A DNA stretch of 64,000 nt, from positions 248,001 through 312,000 of the forward strand of contig NZ_FNAD01000002.1 in assembly GCF_900101745.1 (NCBI RefSeq), written 5' to 3'. A program made the position numbers and the translations under genes. Below the pieces are notes generated by a model. That model was not told the origin of the DNA and made no database searches. It was given only the letters and a program-made list of their open reading frames with translations. Below, piece after piece: positions 8,391-17,570 of this stretch; position 1 is the first letter of the stretch; each line of letters starts with the position of its first letter. Source of the DNA: Glycomyces harbinensis. Lineage in GTDB: Bacteria; Actinomycetota; Actinomycetes; Mycobacteriales; Micromonosporaceae.

Positions 8391-8879
8391 ATGAAGATCA
8401 GCGAAGGCGTCGAATGGGCCGCGCACTGCTGCCTGCTCCTGGACTGGATGGGCGAGGACGGGCCGGTCTCGACGGCCCGGCTCGCCGCCGGGTACGGGCT
8501 CCCGGCCGCCTATCTGAACAAGCAGCTCCAGCCGCTCGTCAAGGCCGGCATCCTCACCTCGACGGCGGGCAAGAAGGGCGGCTTCCGCCTGGCCCGGCCG
8601 CTCGGGGAGGTCACCTTGATGGACGTGCTCGCCGCGATCGAGGGTCCCGCGGAGGCGTTCCAGTGCGCCGAGATCAGGCAGAACGGCGTGTGGGCCGACC
8701 TGCCCGCGTCCGCCTTCCGGGCTCCGTGCGCGATCGACGCGGCGATGCGCGGCGCCGAGCTCGAGTGGCGCCGGGCCCTCGCGGCCCGGACCCTCGCGTC
8801 GATCCAGTCCGACGCCGAGCTCCAGGCGCCGGGACTGCGCACGCAAGTCCGGGAGTGGTACGCCCGCCCAAGGCAATAG
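8391..8879 (+). CDS. Rrf2 family transcriptional regulator
   Basis: This is a 162-residue winged-helix protein. The family N-terminus MKISEGVEWAAHCC is followed by the HTH (VSTARLAAGYGLPAAYLNKQLQPLVKAG) and the wing (STAGKKGGFRLAR). A Cys pair region (FQCAEI, APCAID) could be the sensor, but the classic three-Cys Fe-S cluster is not evident. The ATG at 8391 fits the family and is preceded by TACCAT-N7, a leaderless arrangement; an ATG at 8373 is the alternative. It probably controls the divergent cupin gene. Confidence 0.85.
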   Translation: MKISEGVEWAAHCCLLLDWMGEDGPVSTARLAAGYGLPAAYLNKQLQPLVKAGILTSTAGKKGGFRLARPLGEVTLMDVLAAIEGPAEAFQCAEIRQNGVWADLPASAFRAPCAIDAAMRGAELEWRRALAARTLASIQSDAELQAPGLRTQVREWYARPRQ

Positions 8880-8888
8880 GCTGTCCTC

Positions 8889-9770
8889 ATGCGCATCGTC
8901 ATCGCCGGTTCGAGCGGGTACCTCGGCGCCGCACTCATGGACGCCCTCGAGGGCCACGACATCGTGCGGCTGGTCAGGCACCGGCCCGATGAGGAGAACG
9001 AGATCCGCTGGGACCCTTACCAGGGCGAGCTCGACCCGCAGATCCTCGACGGCGTGGACGTGGTGGTGAACCTGTGCGGGGCCTCGATCGGCGGGCAGCG
9101 CTGGAACGAGGCGTACAAGCAGCGCCTGCGCACCTCGCGGGTCGTCCCGACGACCGTGCTCGCGACGGCGGTGGCGCGGGCGGGCGTGCCGACGCTGGTC
9201 AACGCGTCCGCCATGGGCTGGTACGGCGACCGCGCCGACGTCGAGGTGGACGAGTCGTTCCCGGCGGCCGCGGACTTCCTCGGGCAGCTGTGCCTGGCCT
9301 GGGAGAACGCGACCGCGCCGGCGGCGGAGGCCGGCGCGCGGGTCGTCAAGCTGCGCACGGGCCATGTGCTCGGCCCCGGAAGCGTGCTGCTGGCGCGGCT
9401 CGCGCCCGCGTGGCAGTGGTTCCTCGGCGGGCGGTTCGGGAACGGGCGGCAGTACCTGTCGTGGATCTCGTTGCGGGACTGGGTCGGTGCGGCCGTCGCG
9501 GTCATCGAGGGCGACGCGTCGGGCCCGGTGAACATGGTCGGCCCGAAGTCGGTGCGCAACAAGGACTTCGCGAAGGCGCTGGGTGCGGCGGTGCACCGTC
9601 CGGCGCCGTGGCCGATCCCGGGCTGGGCGGTGAAGATCGTCGCGGGCGAGGCCGCGGTGGAGATGCTGCGCGGCGCGAACATCCGCCCGAAGGCGTTGCA
9701 GGACATGGGCTATCAGTACCAGGACGAGACGGTCTTCGAAGCGATCCGCACCGCGATCCCCCCGCGCTGA
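8889..9770 (+). CDS. TIGR01777 family NAD(P)-dependent epimerase-like protein
   Basis: This is a 293-residue extended SDR protein. The Rossmann loop is at the N-terminus (IVIAGSSGYLGAAL). The family hallmarks NLCGASIGGQRW, SAMGWYGDR, the LRTGHVLGPG strand and the C-terminal RPKALQDMGY follow, as in M. tuberculosis Rv2216 and E. coli YfcH. The biochemical role of this family is not established. It begins 9 nt after the Rrf2 gene, but TAGGCT (8877-8882) ends 6 nt before the ATG, suggesting its own leaderless promoter. Confidence 0.9.
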   Translation: MRIVIAGSSGYLGAALMDALEGHDIVRLVRHRPDEENEIRWDPYQGELDPQILDGVDVVVNLCGASIGGQRWNEAYKQRLRTSRVVPTTVLATAVARAGVPTLVNASAMGWYGDRADVEVDESFPAAADFLGQLCLAWENATAPAAEAGARVVKLRTGHVLGPGSVLLARLAPAWQWFLGGRFGNGRQYLSWISLRDWVGAAVAVIEGDASGPVNMVGPKSVRNKDFAKALGAAVHRPAPWPIPGWAVKIVAGEAAVEMLRGANIRPKALQDMGYQYQDETVFEAIRTAIPPR

Positions 9771-9907
9771 ACCGCGCGACGAGCGCTCACGAGGCCTCGA
9801 TACGGGCCGAGGAGCGGTGCCGCTCCGGACCACCCGCCGCCGACGCCGGACCGGGGCGATAGCGGCGCGGCTTTACACTGGGTGGCCCCGCCCTCGGAGG
9901 ACCGCCC

Positions 9908-10474
9908 ATGCTGACACCGCCTTCCATCCCCCTGCCTCCCGACCTGCTCCATCACAAGCCGGGGACCGTCACCGCCGCCCAGGTGATGCTCTGGCTCCAG
10001 TTCTCGTTCCTCATCTGCTGCGGCACCGGCGGCGGCCTGACGGCGCTGTTCTGGTCCTCGGCCGTCGACTTCTCCGACTTCGAGTTCACGGAGGACTTCT
10101 CCCAGGGGGTCGAAGACCTCGCCGCGGTCGTCACCGTGGTCATCGCGGCCACGATCGCCACCGTGATCCTCTTCGGGATCCTCGCGGTGAAGATCGGCGC
10201 CGGGCGCCGCTGGGCGCAGGTGACCACGATCGCGGTCATGCTGCTGGCCTTCGTAGTCGGGTTCCTCGGGCTCTACACGGGTTTCGAGGCGAGCGGGGAG
10301 GCCGGGGCGCCGGTGGACGGCACGCGGCTGCTCTGGACGCTGCTCGGACTGGCGATGCCGCTGGTGACGCTCCTGTGCCTGTTCACCGGGTCGGCGAACC
10401 AGTGGTTCCGCCAGAAGGGCCGCGATCCCCTCAGGACGCTGCCGCCTCAGCCGCCGTACGCGGCGTACCGCTGA
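9908..10474 (+). CDS. Four-helix membrane protein of unknown function
   Basis: This is a 188-residue protein with four hydrophobic segments (about residues 24-46, 72-97, 104-124 and 140-160), a proline-rich N-terminus and a short basic C-terminus. It belongs to the loosely defined actinobacterial small membrane proteins; no function is assigned. The ATG has CGGAGGA 9 nt upstream, and TACACT (9874-9879) is a plausible -10. Its last 44 nt overlap the convergent LLM oxidoreductase gene, with no terminator between. Confidence 0.75.
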   Translation: MLTPPSIPLPPDLLHHKPGTVTAAQVMLWLQFSFLICCGTGGGLTALFWSSAVDFSDFEFTEDFSQGVEDLAAVVTVVIAATIATVILFGILAVKIGAGRRWAQVTTIAVMLLAFVVGFLGLYTGFEASGEAGAPVDGTRLLWTLLGLAMPLVTLLCLFTGSANQWFRQKGRDPLRTLPPQPPYAAYR

Positions 10475-11453
10475 GCGCGGCCCCGAGCGCGGCGATGTTG
10501 TCCCCCACCGCGTCCGGGTCGCCGAGTCCTTCGACGAGGAGGAGCTGGCGTGCCACGCCGGTGCGCTCGGCGGAGGCGGCGAGCCGTTCGGCCACGTGGG
10601 CGGCGGTGCCGACGGCGTGGCGCCCGATCATCCAGTCCACATAGGCCGCGTGGTCGCGCTGGGTGCGGCCCGGCTTGAGGCTGACGTACTGGCCGACGCC
10701 GCGGGTGAGGAGCTCGGTGAGCGAGGCGCGCAGCCGGCCGACCGCGGCGGGCCCGTCGGCGATCTGCGCCAGGTGGGTCGAGACGTGTTCGGCCCCTTGG
10801 GGATCGTGGCCGCCCGCCTCCGCCTCCCGACGCCACGCGGTGAGGAGGGCGAGGTGGTCCTCGTCCTCGGCGTGCATGCCCAGCAGGAGCGGCAGGCCGA
10901 GGCGGCCGGCGAGCCGGGCGGTGTCCGGGCTGGTGGCGGCGACCCACACCGGGGCGCCGGCGCCGGGCGGCATGACGCGCACGGGCAGGATGTCGAAGAA
11001 CTCGCCGGTGTGGGCGACTTCGGGCTCGCCCGACAGCCAGCGCGTCAGCAGTTCGAGGCCCTCCTCGAAGCCGCGTTCGTAGCGGTCGAGGCCGGAGCCG
11101 AAGACGTCGAGGTCGATCCAGGGCCCGCCGCGTCCGACGCCGAGGCGGAAGCGGCCGGGGGCGAGCGCGTCCAATGTGGCCGCCTCTTCGCCGAGGGCGA
11201 CGGGGTGGCGGTTGGAGAGCACCGCGACGGCGGTGCCGATCTGGATGCGGGTCGTGGCGGCCAGGAGGTGGGCGGCCATGAGGGTCGCGGAGGGGTTGGC
11301 GCCGTAGTCGATGAAGTGGTGCTCGGCGACCCAGGCGCCGTCCAGGCCGGCGGCTTCGGCCCCGCGCGCGTAGGAGACGACTCGGCGGAGCGACTCCGCC
11401 GGTGCGGCACCGGGGAACACTCCGCCGAGCAGGAACACGTCGTGTGCACTCAT
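10431..11453 (-). CDS. LLM class flavin-dependent oxidoreductase
   Basis: This is a 340-residue luciferase-like TIM-barrel protein. It shows AWVAEHHFIDYGANPSA, IGTAVAVLSNRHPVALGEEAATLD, LGVGRGGPWIDLDVF and VWVAATSPDTARLAGRLGLPLLL, which are standard for this group of FMN- or F420-dependent monooxygenases and reductases. The substrate is unknown. The start is the ATG at 11453: TAGAGT (11460-11465, minus) ends 6 nt upstream, a leaderless layout; a GTG two codons earlier is less likely. The 3' end overlaps the convergent membrane-protein gene. Confidence 0.87.
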   Translation of the reverse strand: MSAHDVFLLGGVFPGAAPAESLRRVVSYARGAEAAGLDGAWVAEHHFIDYGANPSATLMAAHLLAATTRIQIGTAVAVLSNRHPVALGEEAATLDALAPGRFRLGVGRGGPWIDLDVFGSGLDRYERGFEEGLELLTRWLSGEPEVAHTGEFFDILPVRVMPPGAGAPVWVAATSPDTARLAGRLGLPLLLGMHAEDEDHLALLTAWRREAEAGGHDPQGAEHVSTHLAQIADGPAAVGRLRASLTELLTRGVGQYVSLKPGRTQRDHAAYVDWMIGRHAVGTAAHVAERLAASAERTGVARQLLLVEGLGDPDAVGDNIAALGAALSGTPRTAAEAAAS

Positions 11454-11475
11454 GCACACACTCTATTGGTTCGCG

Positions 11476-12990
<1,515 letters not shown>

Positions 12991-13074
12991 TCACGTCGCC
13001 CGCCTCGCACACGCGGCCGGGACCGGCGCGACACATCGGGACGATCGCAGACATCCCACCTTTGGGGCCGCGTC

Positions 13075-13080
13075 TAGTCT
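13075..13080 (+). promoter_or_regulatory. -10 hexamer TAGTCT, leaderless fchA-folD operon
   Basis: TAGTCT ends 6 nt before the GTG of the cyclodeaminase gene, with no Shine-Dalgarno sequence. Confidence 0.5.
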
Positions 13081-13086
13081 GGCCGG

Positions 13087-13710
13087 GTGCGCAAGACGAC
13101 GATTGAAGACTGGCTGACCGACCTCGCCTCCGAGCTTCCCGCGCCCGGCGGCGGAGCGGCGGCGGGGGTCAACGCGGCGATGGGCGCGGCCCTGGTGTCG
13201 ATGGTGTGCAACCTGACCATCGGGAAGCCGAAGTTCGCCGAACACGAGACCGTGATGCGGGAGGCGCTGGCCGAGGCCGAGAGGCTCCGGCTGGAGGCGC
13301 TCCAGCTCGCGGAGGACGACGCCGAGGCGTTCTCGGGGGTGGTGGCGGCCTACAAGCTGCCGAAGTCCTCGGACGAGGAGAAGGCGGCGCGGACCGCCGC
13401 GATCCAGGCGGGCCTGGTCGAGGCCGCGGCGGTGCCGCTGGCCGTGGCGAAGGTCGCGGCCCAGGTCATCCGGCTGTCGGGGCGAGTGCTGGAGGGGTCG
13501 AACCCGAACGTGCTCTCCGACGTGGCCGTGGCGGCGTCGGCGGCGAAGTCGGCCCTGGAGTCGGCGGCGCTGAACGTGGACATCAACCTCGTCTCGATCA
13601 AGGACCCGGCCGAGCGCGAGCGGCTCGCGAGCAGTTTGAACGAGGCGCTCCAGTCGAAGGTCCAGGCCGAGGCGATCATGCAGGCAGTGGCGAAGAGGAT
13701 TCGGGCATGA
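13087..13710 (+). CDS. fchA: Cyclodeaminase/cyclohydrolase family protein (FchA-like)
   Basis: This is a 207-residue helical protein of the formiminotetrahydrofolate cyclodeaminase / methenyltetrahydrofolate cyclohydrolase family. Family marks include the N-terminal SELPAPGGGAAAGVNAAMGAALVSMV and the central EDDAEAFSGVVAAYKLPK. It would interconvert 5,10-methenyl-THF and 10-formyl-THF, or act on formimino-THF. It overlaps folD by 4 nt (ATGA), so the two are translationally coupled. The partner dehydrogenase has lost its cyclohydrolase lysine, which supports a cyclohydrolase role for this protein. The start is a leaderless GTG. Confidence 0.88.
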   Translation: MRKTTIEDWLTDLASELPAPGGGAAAGVNAAMGAALVSMVCNLTIGKPKFAEHETVMREALAEAERLRLEALQLAEDDAEAFSGVVAAYKLPKSSDEEKAARTAAIQAGLVEAAAVPLAVAKVAAQVIRLSGRVLEGSNPNVLSDVAVAASAAKSALESAALNVDINLVSIKDPAERERLASSLNEALQSKVQAEAIMQAVAKRIRA

Positions 13711-14555
13711 GTGACATCGACGGGCGCGCGGTCGCGAAGGCGCTGCGCGCGGAGGTCGCCGCGGAGGCGGAGCGGCTGCGCGGCGAGGGCGTCGTGCCCC
13801 GGCTGGCGGTCGTGGTGCCGACCGACGACGAGGGCACGGCCTGGTACGTGCGCTCGATCAAGAAGGCCGCCGAGAAGGAAGGCGTCGACTGCCGGATCGA
13901 GCACCTGAAGGAGCCCGGCCGGGACGAGATCGTCGCGAAGCTCCAAGAGCTGTCGGCCGACGACTCGGTGCACGGGATCATCTGCCAGACGCCGCTGCCC
14001 GAGGGCGTGACGCTCGCCGAGCTGGGCTGGTACATCAGCCCGTACAAGGACATCGACGGGGCGAACCCGGAGAGCCTGGGGCGCCTCGCGCAGGGGCGGC
14101 GGACGTGGGCGCCGGCGACGGCGGCCGCTGTCCTGGAGCTGCTCAAGCGCGAGGATGTGGTGCTGGAGGGCGCGCGGGCCGTCGTGGTCGGGCGGTCCAC
14201 GGTGGTGGGCAAGCCGGCGGCGCTGCTGCTGGTGAACGAGTCGGCGACGGTCACGGTGTGCCATTCGCGCACGAAGGACCTGGCGGCGGTGTGCCGCGAG
14301 GCGGACGTGCTGGTCGCGGCCGTGGGCCGCGCGGGCATGATCGGCGCGGACTTCGTGAAGCCGGGCGCGACGGTGATCGACGTGGGCACCAACCCGACCG
14401 AGGACGGCGGCCTGGTGGGCGACGTGGACTACGCGGCGGTGTCCGAGGTGGCCGGCAGGCTCACGCCGGTGCCGGGTGGCGTGGGCCCGGTGACGACGGC
14501 GCTCCTGCTGCGCCACACCGTGGAAGCGGCGGAATTGTCGAAGACCCACGGCTGA
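13707..14555 (+). CDS. folD: FolD-like methylenetetrahydrofolate dehydrogenase, cyclohydrolase lysine replaced by Ile
   Basis: This is a 282-residue FolD-family protein. It has the substrate region (TAWYVRSIKKAAEKEG), CQTPLPEG (Gln94), PYKDIDG and the NADP loop VVVGRSTVVGKPAALLL. In bifunctional FolD the motif reads Y-x-x-x-K, with the Lys essential for cyclohydrolase activity; here Tyr47 is followed at +4 by Ile51, with lysines only at +5 and +6. The flanks align without gaps, so the catalytic Lys appears substituted. I infer a dehydrogenase working with the upstream cyclohydrolase. A second, normal folD elsewhere in the genome is possible. Confidence 0.92.
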   Translation: MSDIDGRAVAKALRAEVAAEAERLRGEGVVPRLAVVVPTDDEGTAWYVRSIKKAAEKEGVDCRIEHLKEPGRDEIVAKLQELSADDSVHGIICQTPLPEGVTLAELGWYISPYKDIDGANPESLGRLAQGRRTWAPATAAAVLELLKREDVVLEGARAVVVGRSTVVGKPAALLLVNESATVTVCHSRTKDLAAVCREADVLVAAVGRAGMIGADFVKPGATVIDVGTNPTEDGGLVGDVDYAAVSEVAGRLTPVPGGVGPVTTALLLRHTVEAAELSKTHG

Positions 14556-14579
14556 AGCCGAAGCGGCGCAAGAGTTCTC

Positions 14580-14615
14580 GAGAAGCCGACCGTCCGAAGG
14601 GGCGGTCGGCTTCTC
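14580..14615 (+). terminator. Rho-independent-type terminator of fchA-folD
   Basis: A perfect 13-bp stem (14580-14592 with 14603-14615) and a 10-nt loop, ending in TTCTC. Confidence 0.75.
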
Positions 14616-14635
14616 CATGCCCGCGGCGGCCGCCG

Positions 14636-14725
14636 GGGCGCACGCCGAAAACCTCACGGAGCGCTGGGAAAGGACCCCCGGTCTGCCAAGGTACCGGGGG
14701 AACCTGAAGCGGAGCTGAAGCGGCA
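14636..14725 (+). repeat. Dispersed repeat, copy A (downstream of folD)
   Basis: This roughly 90-bp element matches, in inverted orientation, 15794-15882. It has a 5' box (GCGCACGCCGAAA), a variable middle, a hairpin (CCCCCGGT pairing with ACCGGGGG), and a 32-nt 3' segment at 14694-14725 that is identical in both copies. The 3' segment contains TGAAGCGG twice. No coding role is seen. Each copy lies downstream of a gene and reads in that gene's direction. Confidence 0.75.
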
Positions 14726-14903
14726 GGCGGTTCAGCGCACGGCGAACGGCCGATCCGGGTTCGGGCCCCCGGTTCTCGAAGGCGCCCGAAGGCCGGCCGC
14801 GGGCCCGGTACCCGCGTAAACATCGCTCGAGTGGCGGATTCCCGACAGACAGGAGCGACGCGGAGACGTAGCGTTAAGTCTTCCCTCGCAAAGGAGGTCA
14901 CGA

Positions 14904-15284
14904 ATGACACGTCGTCTCGCCTTCGTAGCGACCGTCGCCGCGATGATCGTCTCGGTCTCGAGTCCGGCGATGGCGTTCCAGCACGACCGGGTCCAGAATC
15001 CGCTGGTGCACTGGGCACTCGACATCGCAGTCCTCGCCATCGTGGTCGCGCCCATCTGGACGGCGCTGCTGTGGGGCCGGGCCAGCAGCAGATGGCTTCT
15101 CGTGGCGCTGATCTGCATCGTGCAGGTGCCGGTGGCGATCCTGGGGTTCTCGCCCGAGGCGTCGGCGCTGTTCGCGGGCAGCGGGCTGTTCTTCGGGCTC
15201 GCGGTCACGATCGCGGCGATCTGGCACACGCGCCGGGTGACCCGGTTGGAGCGCGTCCGCGAGCGGGCGGCCGTGCCCCGGTAG
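14904..15284 (+). CDS. Small membrane protein of unknown function
   Basis: This is a 126-residue protein. Its N-terminus looks like a signal peptide (TRRLAFVATVAAMIVSVSSPAMA), followed by three hydrophobic segments (about residues 38-58, 66-84 and 91-108) and a basic Arg-rich tail. I do not recognise a family. The ATG is well supported by AAAGGAGG 7 nt upstream, the strongest ribosome site in this part of the window. It sits between two inverted copies of the dispersed repeat. The 170 bp between the first repeat and this gene show no other feature. Confidence 0.72.
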   Translation: MTRRLAFVATVAAMIVSVSSPAMAFQHDRVQNPLVHWALDIAVLAIVVAPIWTALLWGRASSRWLLVALICIVQVPVAILGFSPEASALFAGSGLFFGLAVTIAAIWHTRRVTRLERVRERAAVPR

Positions 15285-15345
15285 GGCGGGCGCCGCGGCG
15301 CCGAATGGCAGGGTCCTGTGCAGGAAGGATGCGGCCGAAAGGGTC

Positions 15346-15735
15346 TCACGGTATGAGGAACCGGCGGGCGAGGCTTCCGGAGCCGAGCTCGAATCCGAGG
15401 GCGCGGTCGCCGTCGAGCAGCAGCCGCAGTTCGGGGCAGCCCTGGAAGGGGCCGTCGTACGCACCGGTCGCGGGGTCGCGGTAGGCGTGCCATGAGCAGT
15501 GGGCTTCGCCGACCCAACCCCAGGCGCGGTGGGTCTCGGCCCCGCCGAAGCGGTACACGCCGACGCTGAGCAGCCGGTCGCCGACCGGCCGCCGGTAGAA
15601 GTCGGCGTCGAGCCCCATGACGGGGACGTCGTCGAAGTCGATGTCCGGCAGGGTCTTGTGAAACGCGAAGTCGGTGAGATGCGGGATCTCGCCGGTCTTC
15701 TCGGAAGGATCAGTCTCTGCGAAAGCCACGGGCAC
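15346..15735 (-). CDS. Hypothetical protein
   Basis: This is a possible 129-residue protein with no recognised family. It is acidic and aromatic-rich, contains two Cys (EAHCSW, FQGCPEL) and no membrane segment. The GTG start at 15735 has no ribosome site and lies inside a 13-bp hairpin (15726-15765), so a later start is possible, for example GTG 15729 or an internal ATG. Codon third-position G+C is consistent with a real gene and there is no better reading on the other strand. It is convergent with the small membrane protein. Confidence 0.55.
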   Translation of the reverse strand: MPVAFAETDPSEKTGEIPHLTDFAFHKTLPDIDFDDVPVMGLDADFYRRPVGDRLLSVGVYRFGGAETHRAWGWVGEAHCSWHAYRDPATGAYDGPFQGCPELRLLLDGDRALGFELGSGSLARRFLIP

Positions 15736-15765
15736 GCCAGGTCTAACGACCGGGCGTGCCCGTGG
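15726..15765. terminator. Hairpin downstream of pfkA, overlapping the start of the hypothetical gene
   Basis: A perfect 13-bp stem (15726-15738 with 15753-15765) and a 14-nt loop. On the minus strand it lies 120 nt after the phosphofructokinase stop and could be its terminator, or it could occlude the start of the 15346-15735 reading frame. Confidence 0.5.
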
Positions 15766-15793
15766 TTGCGCTCTGTCCGTGCTTTATGGCCGG

Positions 15794-15882
15794 TGCCGCT
15801 TCAGCTCCGCTTCAGGTTCCCCCGGCTGGCGTTGAAAACCGGGGGGCCTCCCCCGGGCTCCGGCCGTGCTTTCGGCGTGCGC
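15794..15882 (-). repeat. Dispersed repeat, copy B (immediately downstream of the phosphofructokinase)
   Basis: This is the inverted counterpart of 14636-14725. It starts at the phosphofructokinase stop codon and contains the GCGCACGCCGAAA box, a CCCCCGG/CCGGGGG hairpin with a different loop, and the identical 32-nt end (15794-15825). Confidence 0.75.
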
Positions 15883-16907
15883 TAGACGCCGAAGAAGACC
15901 TCGGCGTCGGCGTAGCGCTCGACCGGAACGGTCTTGAGCTCGTCGGTGCCCTCGTGGATCGGGATGCGCACGACGTCGGTGCCCTGGATCGCCATCATCT
16001 TGCCGAAGTCGCCCTCGTTGACGGCCTTGGCGGCCTCCAGGCCGAGGCGGGTGGCGAGCACCCGGTCGAACGCGGTCGGGGTGCCGCCGCGCTGGAGGTG
16101 GCCGAGGATGATCGCGCGCGTCTCGATCTCGGCGCGCTCCTTGATCTGCGCCGCGACCCAGTCGCCGACGCCGCCGAGCTTGACGTGACCGAACGCGTCG
16201 ACCTCGCCGTCCTTGAGGACCATGCCCTCCTGGGCGTGCGCGCCCTCGGAGACGGCCACGATCGTGGCCTTGCCCGCGTCCTTGCGCTCCTTGACGAAGT
16301 TAGCGACCTTCTCGATGTCGAAGGCGACCTCGGGGATGAGGGTCACGTTCGCGCCGCCGGCGATGCCCGCGTGGAGGGTCATCCAGCCGGCGTGGCGGCC
16401 CATGATCTCCACGACGATGCAGCGGTCGTGCGAGTCGGCGGTCGTCCACAGCCGGTCGATCGCCTCGGTGGCGATGTTCACGGCGGTGTCGAAGCCGAAC
16501 GTGTAGTCGGTGCCGGAGAGGTCGTTGTCGATCGTCTTCGGCACGCCGACGCAGTTGACGCCGTCGGCGGTCAGCTTCGTCGCGACGCCGAGGGTGTCCT
16601 CGCCGCCGATCGCGATGAGCGCGTCCACGCCCAGCGCGGCCATGTTCTTCTTGATGGCCTCGACGCCGCCCTCGATCTTGTAAGGGTTGGTCCGCGAGGA
16701 GTGGAGGATGGTGCCGCCCTGGTCGAGGATGTTCTCGACCGAGTCCCAGTCCAGGGGCTGGGTGATGCCCTCGATGGGGCCCCTCCAGCCGTAGCGGAAG
16801 CCCACGAACTCGTGGCCGTATTCCTTGCTGCCCTTGCGGACCGCGGCACGGATGACTGCGTTGAGACCGGGGCAGTCACCGCCGCCGGTGAGCACGCCAA
16901 TGCGCAT
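15882..16907 (-). CDS. 6-phosphofructokinase, probably pyrophosphate-dependent
   Basis: This is a 341-residue group III phosphofructokinase that phosphorylates fructose-6-phosphate in glycolysis. Motifs are GGGDCPGLNA at the N-terminus, GGEDTLG at 101-107, VPKTIDNDL at 122-130, EIMGRHAGW and LGHLQRGG. Position 104 is Asp and position 124 is Lys. In characterised enzymes ATP users have Gly104, while Asp104 with Lys124 marks PPi users such as that of Amycolatopsis methanolica. PPi dependence is therefore predicted from residues, not shown. The ATG has AGGGAG upstream. It is monocistronic with a repeat element in its 3' UTR. Confidence 0.93.
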   Translation of the reverse strand: MRIGVLTGGGDCPGLNAVIRAAVRKGSKEYGHEFVGFRYGWRGPIEGITQPLDWDSVENILDQGGTILHSSRTNPYKIEGGVEAIKKNMAALGVDALIAIGGEDTLGVATKLTADGVNCVGVPKTIDNDLSGTDYTFGFDTAVNIATEAIDRLWTTADSHDRCIVVEIMGRHAGWMTLHAGIAGGANVTLIPEVAFDIEKVANFVKERKDAGKATIVAVSEGAHAQEGMVLKDGEVDAFGHVKLGGVGDWVAAQIKERAEIETRAIILGHLQRGGTPTAFDRVLATRLGLEAAKAVNEGDFGKMMAIQGTDVVRIPIHEGTDELKTVPVERYADAEVFFGV

Positions 16908-16938
16908 GCGTCTAACTCCCTAGAGTGAGGACTGTTAA

Positions 16939-16970
16939 CTGGGCGGCCTCATTGCCGAAACACCGCCCAG
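16939..16970. terminator. Possible hairpin between the exoribonuclease and phosphofructokinase genes
   Basis: CTGGGCGG and CCGCCCAG pair with a 16-nt loop, 45 nt after the exoribonuclease stop on the minus strand. Confidence 0.35.
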
Positions 16971-17015
16971 CCTATATCGGGGCCCCGTGCCGCAGAGCTG
17001 GGGTTCGAGGGGGCG

Positions 17016-17570
17016 TCAGCGGTGGGATTCGGCCGCGGCGCCGGCGGCGCGGCCGCTGCGGACCGCCTCGAGGGCCTTCCAGCGGGCGAGGTTGAGCTTC
17101 GCGTCGGTGAGGGCGTCGTGCATGTCGGCGTCGGGGGTCACCGGCAGCTCGGGGCGGCCCAGGTCCTCCCAGCGCTGACGCAGGTCCTTGGTCATGCGGG
17201 GCAGCGCGCGCGGCAGCTCGGGCATGGTGCCCCACAGCTGCGCGAGGACCACGTGGTCGTAGGCGCCGATCCAGGCCCACAGCTCGATCCGCTCCCCCGG
17301 GTGCGATCCGGTCTTCCGGCGCACCGGCTCGACGAGGAACTCGTAGAGGTCGTCGCGGATCGTCGCGCGGTCCTTCCACAGGGAGCTGGCCGGGGCGGGG
17401 AGCTTGTCGAGGACGTTGCGCCGCACCCAGTCGATCGCCCGGGAGGGGTCGAACTCGGTCGACACGGCGTAGTACTCGCGGCCGCGTTCGTCCACGACGG
17501 CGATCGAGACCAGCTCGATCGTGCGCCCGTCCTCGATGAACTCGCAGTCGTAGAAGTATCGGTACGCCAC
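17016..17570 (-). CDS. Poly(A)-specific 3'-exoribonuclease-like protein (Rv2179c type, DEDD family)
   Basis: This is a 184-residue RNase T-like nuclease. It has YFYDCEFIEDGRTIELVSI at the N-terminus (DEDD Asp/Glu pair), IGAYDHVVLAQLWG centrally and MHDALTDAKLNL near the end, matching the M. tuberculosis Rv2179c exoribonuclease. It would trim RNA 3' ends in the cytoplasm. The start is GTG (MAYRYFYD), with GAAAGG about 8 nt upstream; long upstream in-frame extension is rejected because it lacks homology and crosses lower-GC spacer. Confidence 0.9.
   Translation of the reverse strand: MAYRYFYDCEFIEDGRTIELVSIAVVDERGREYYAVSTEFDPSRAIDWVRRNVLDKLPAPASSLWKDRATIRDDLYEFLVEPVRRKTGSHPGERIELWAWIGAYDHVVLAQLWGTMPELPRALPRMTKDLRQRWEDLGRPELPVTPDADMHDALTDAKLNLARWKALEAVRSGRAAGAAAESHR

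Noticed and set aside
14636..15882. Inverted repeats as ends of a transposon
   Set aside because: No transposase lies between them, no target duplication is visible, and each copy abuts a different gene end in that gene's direction.
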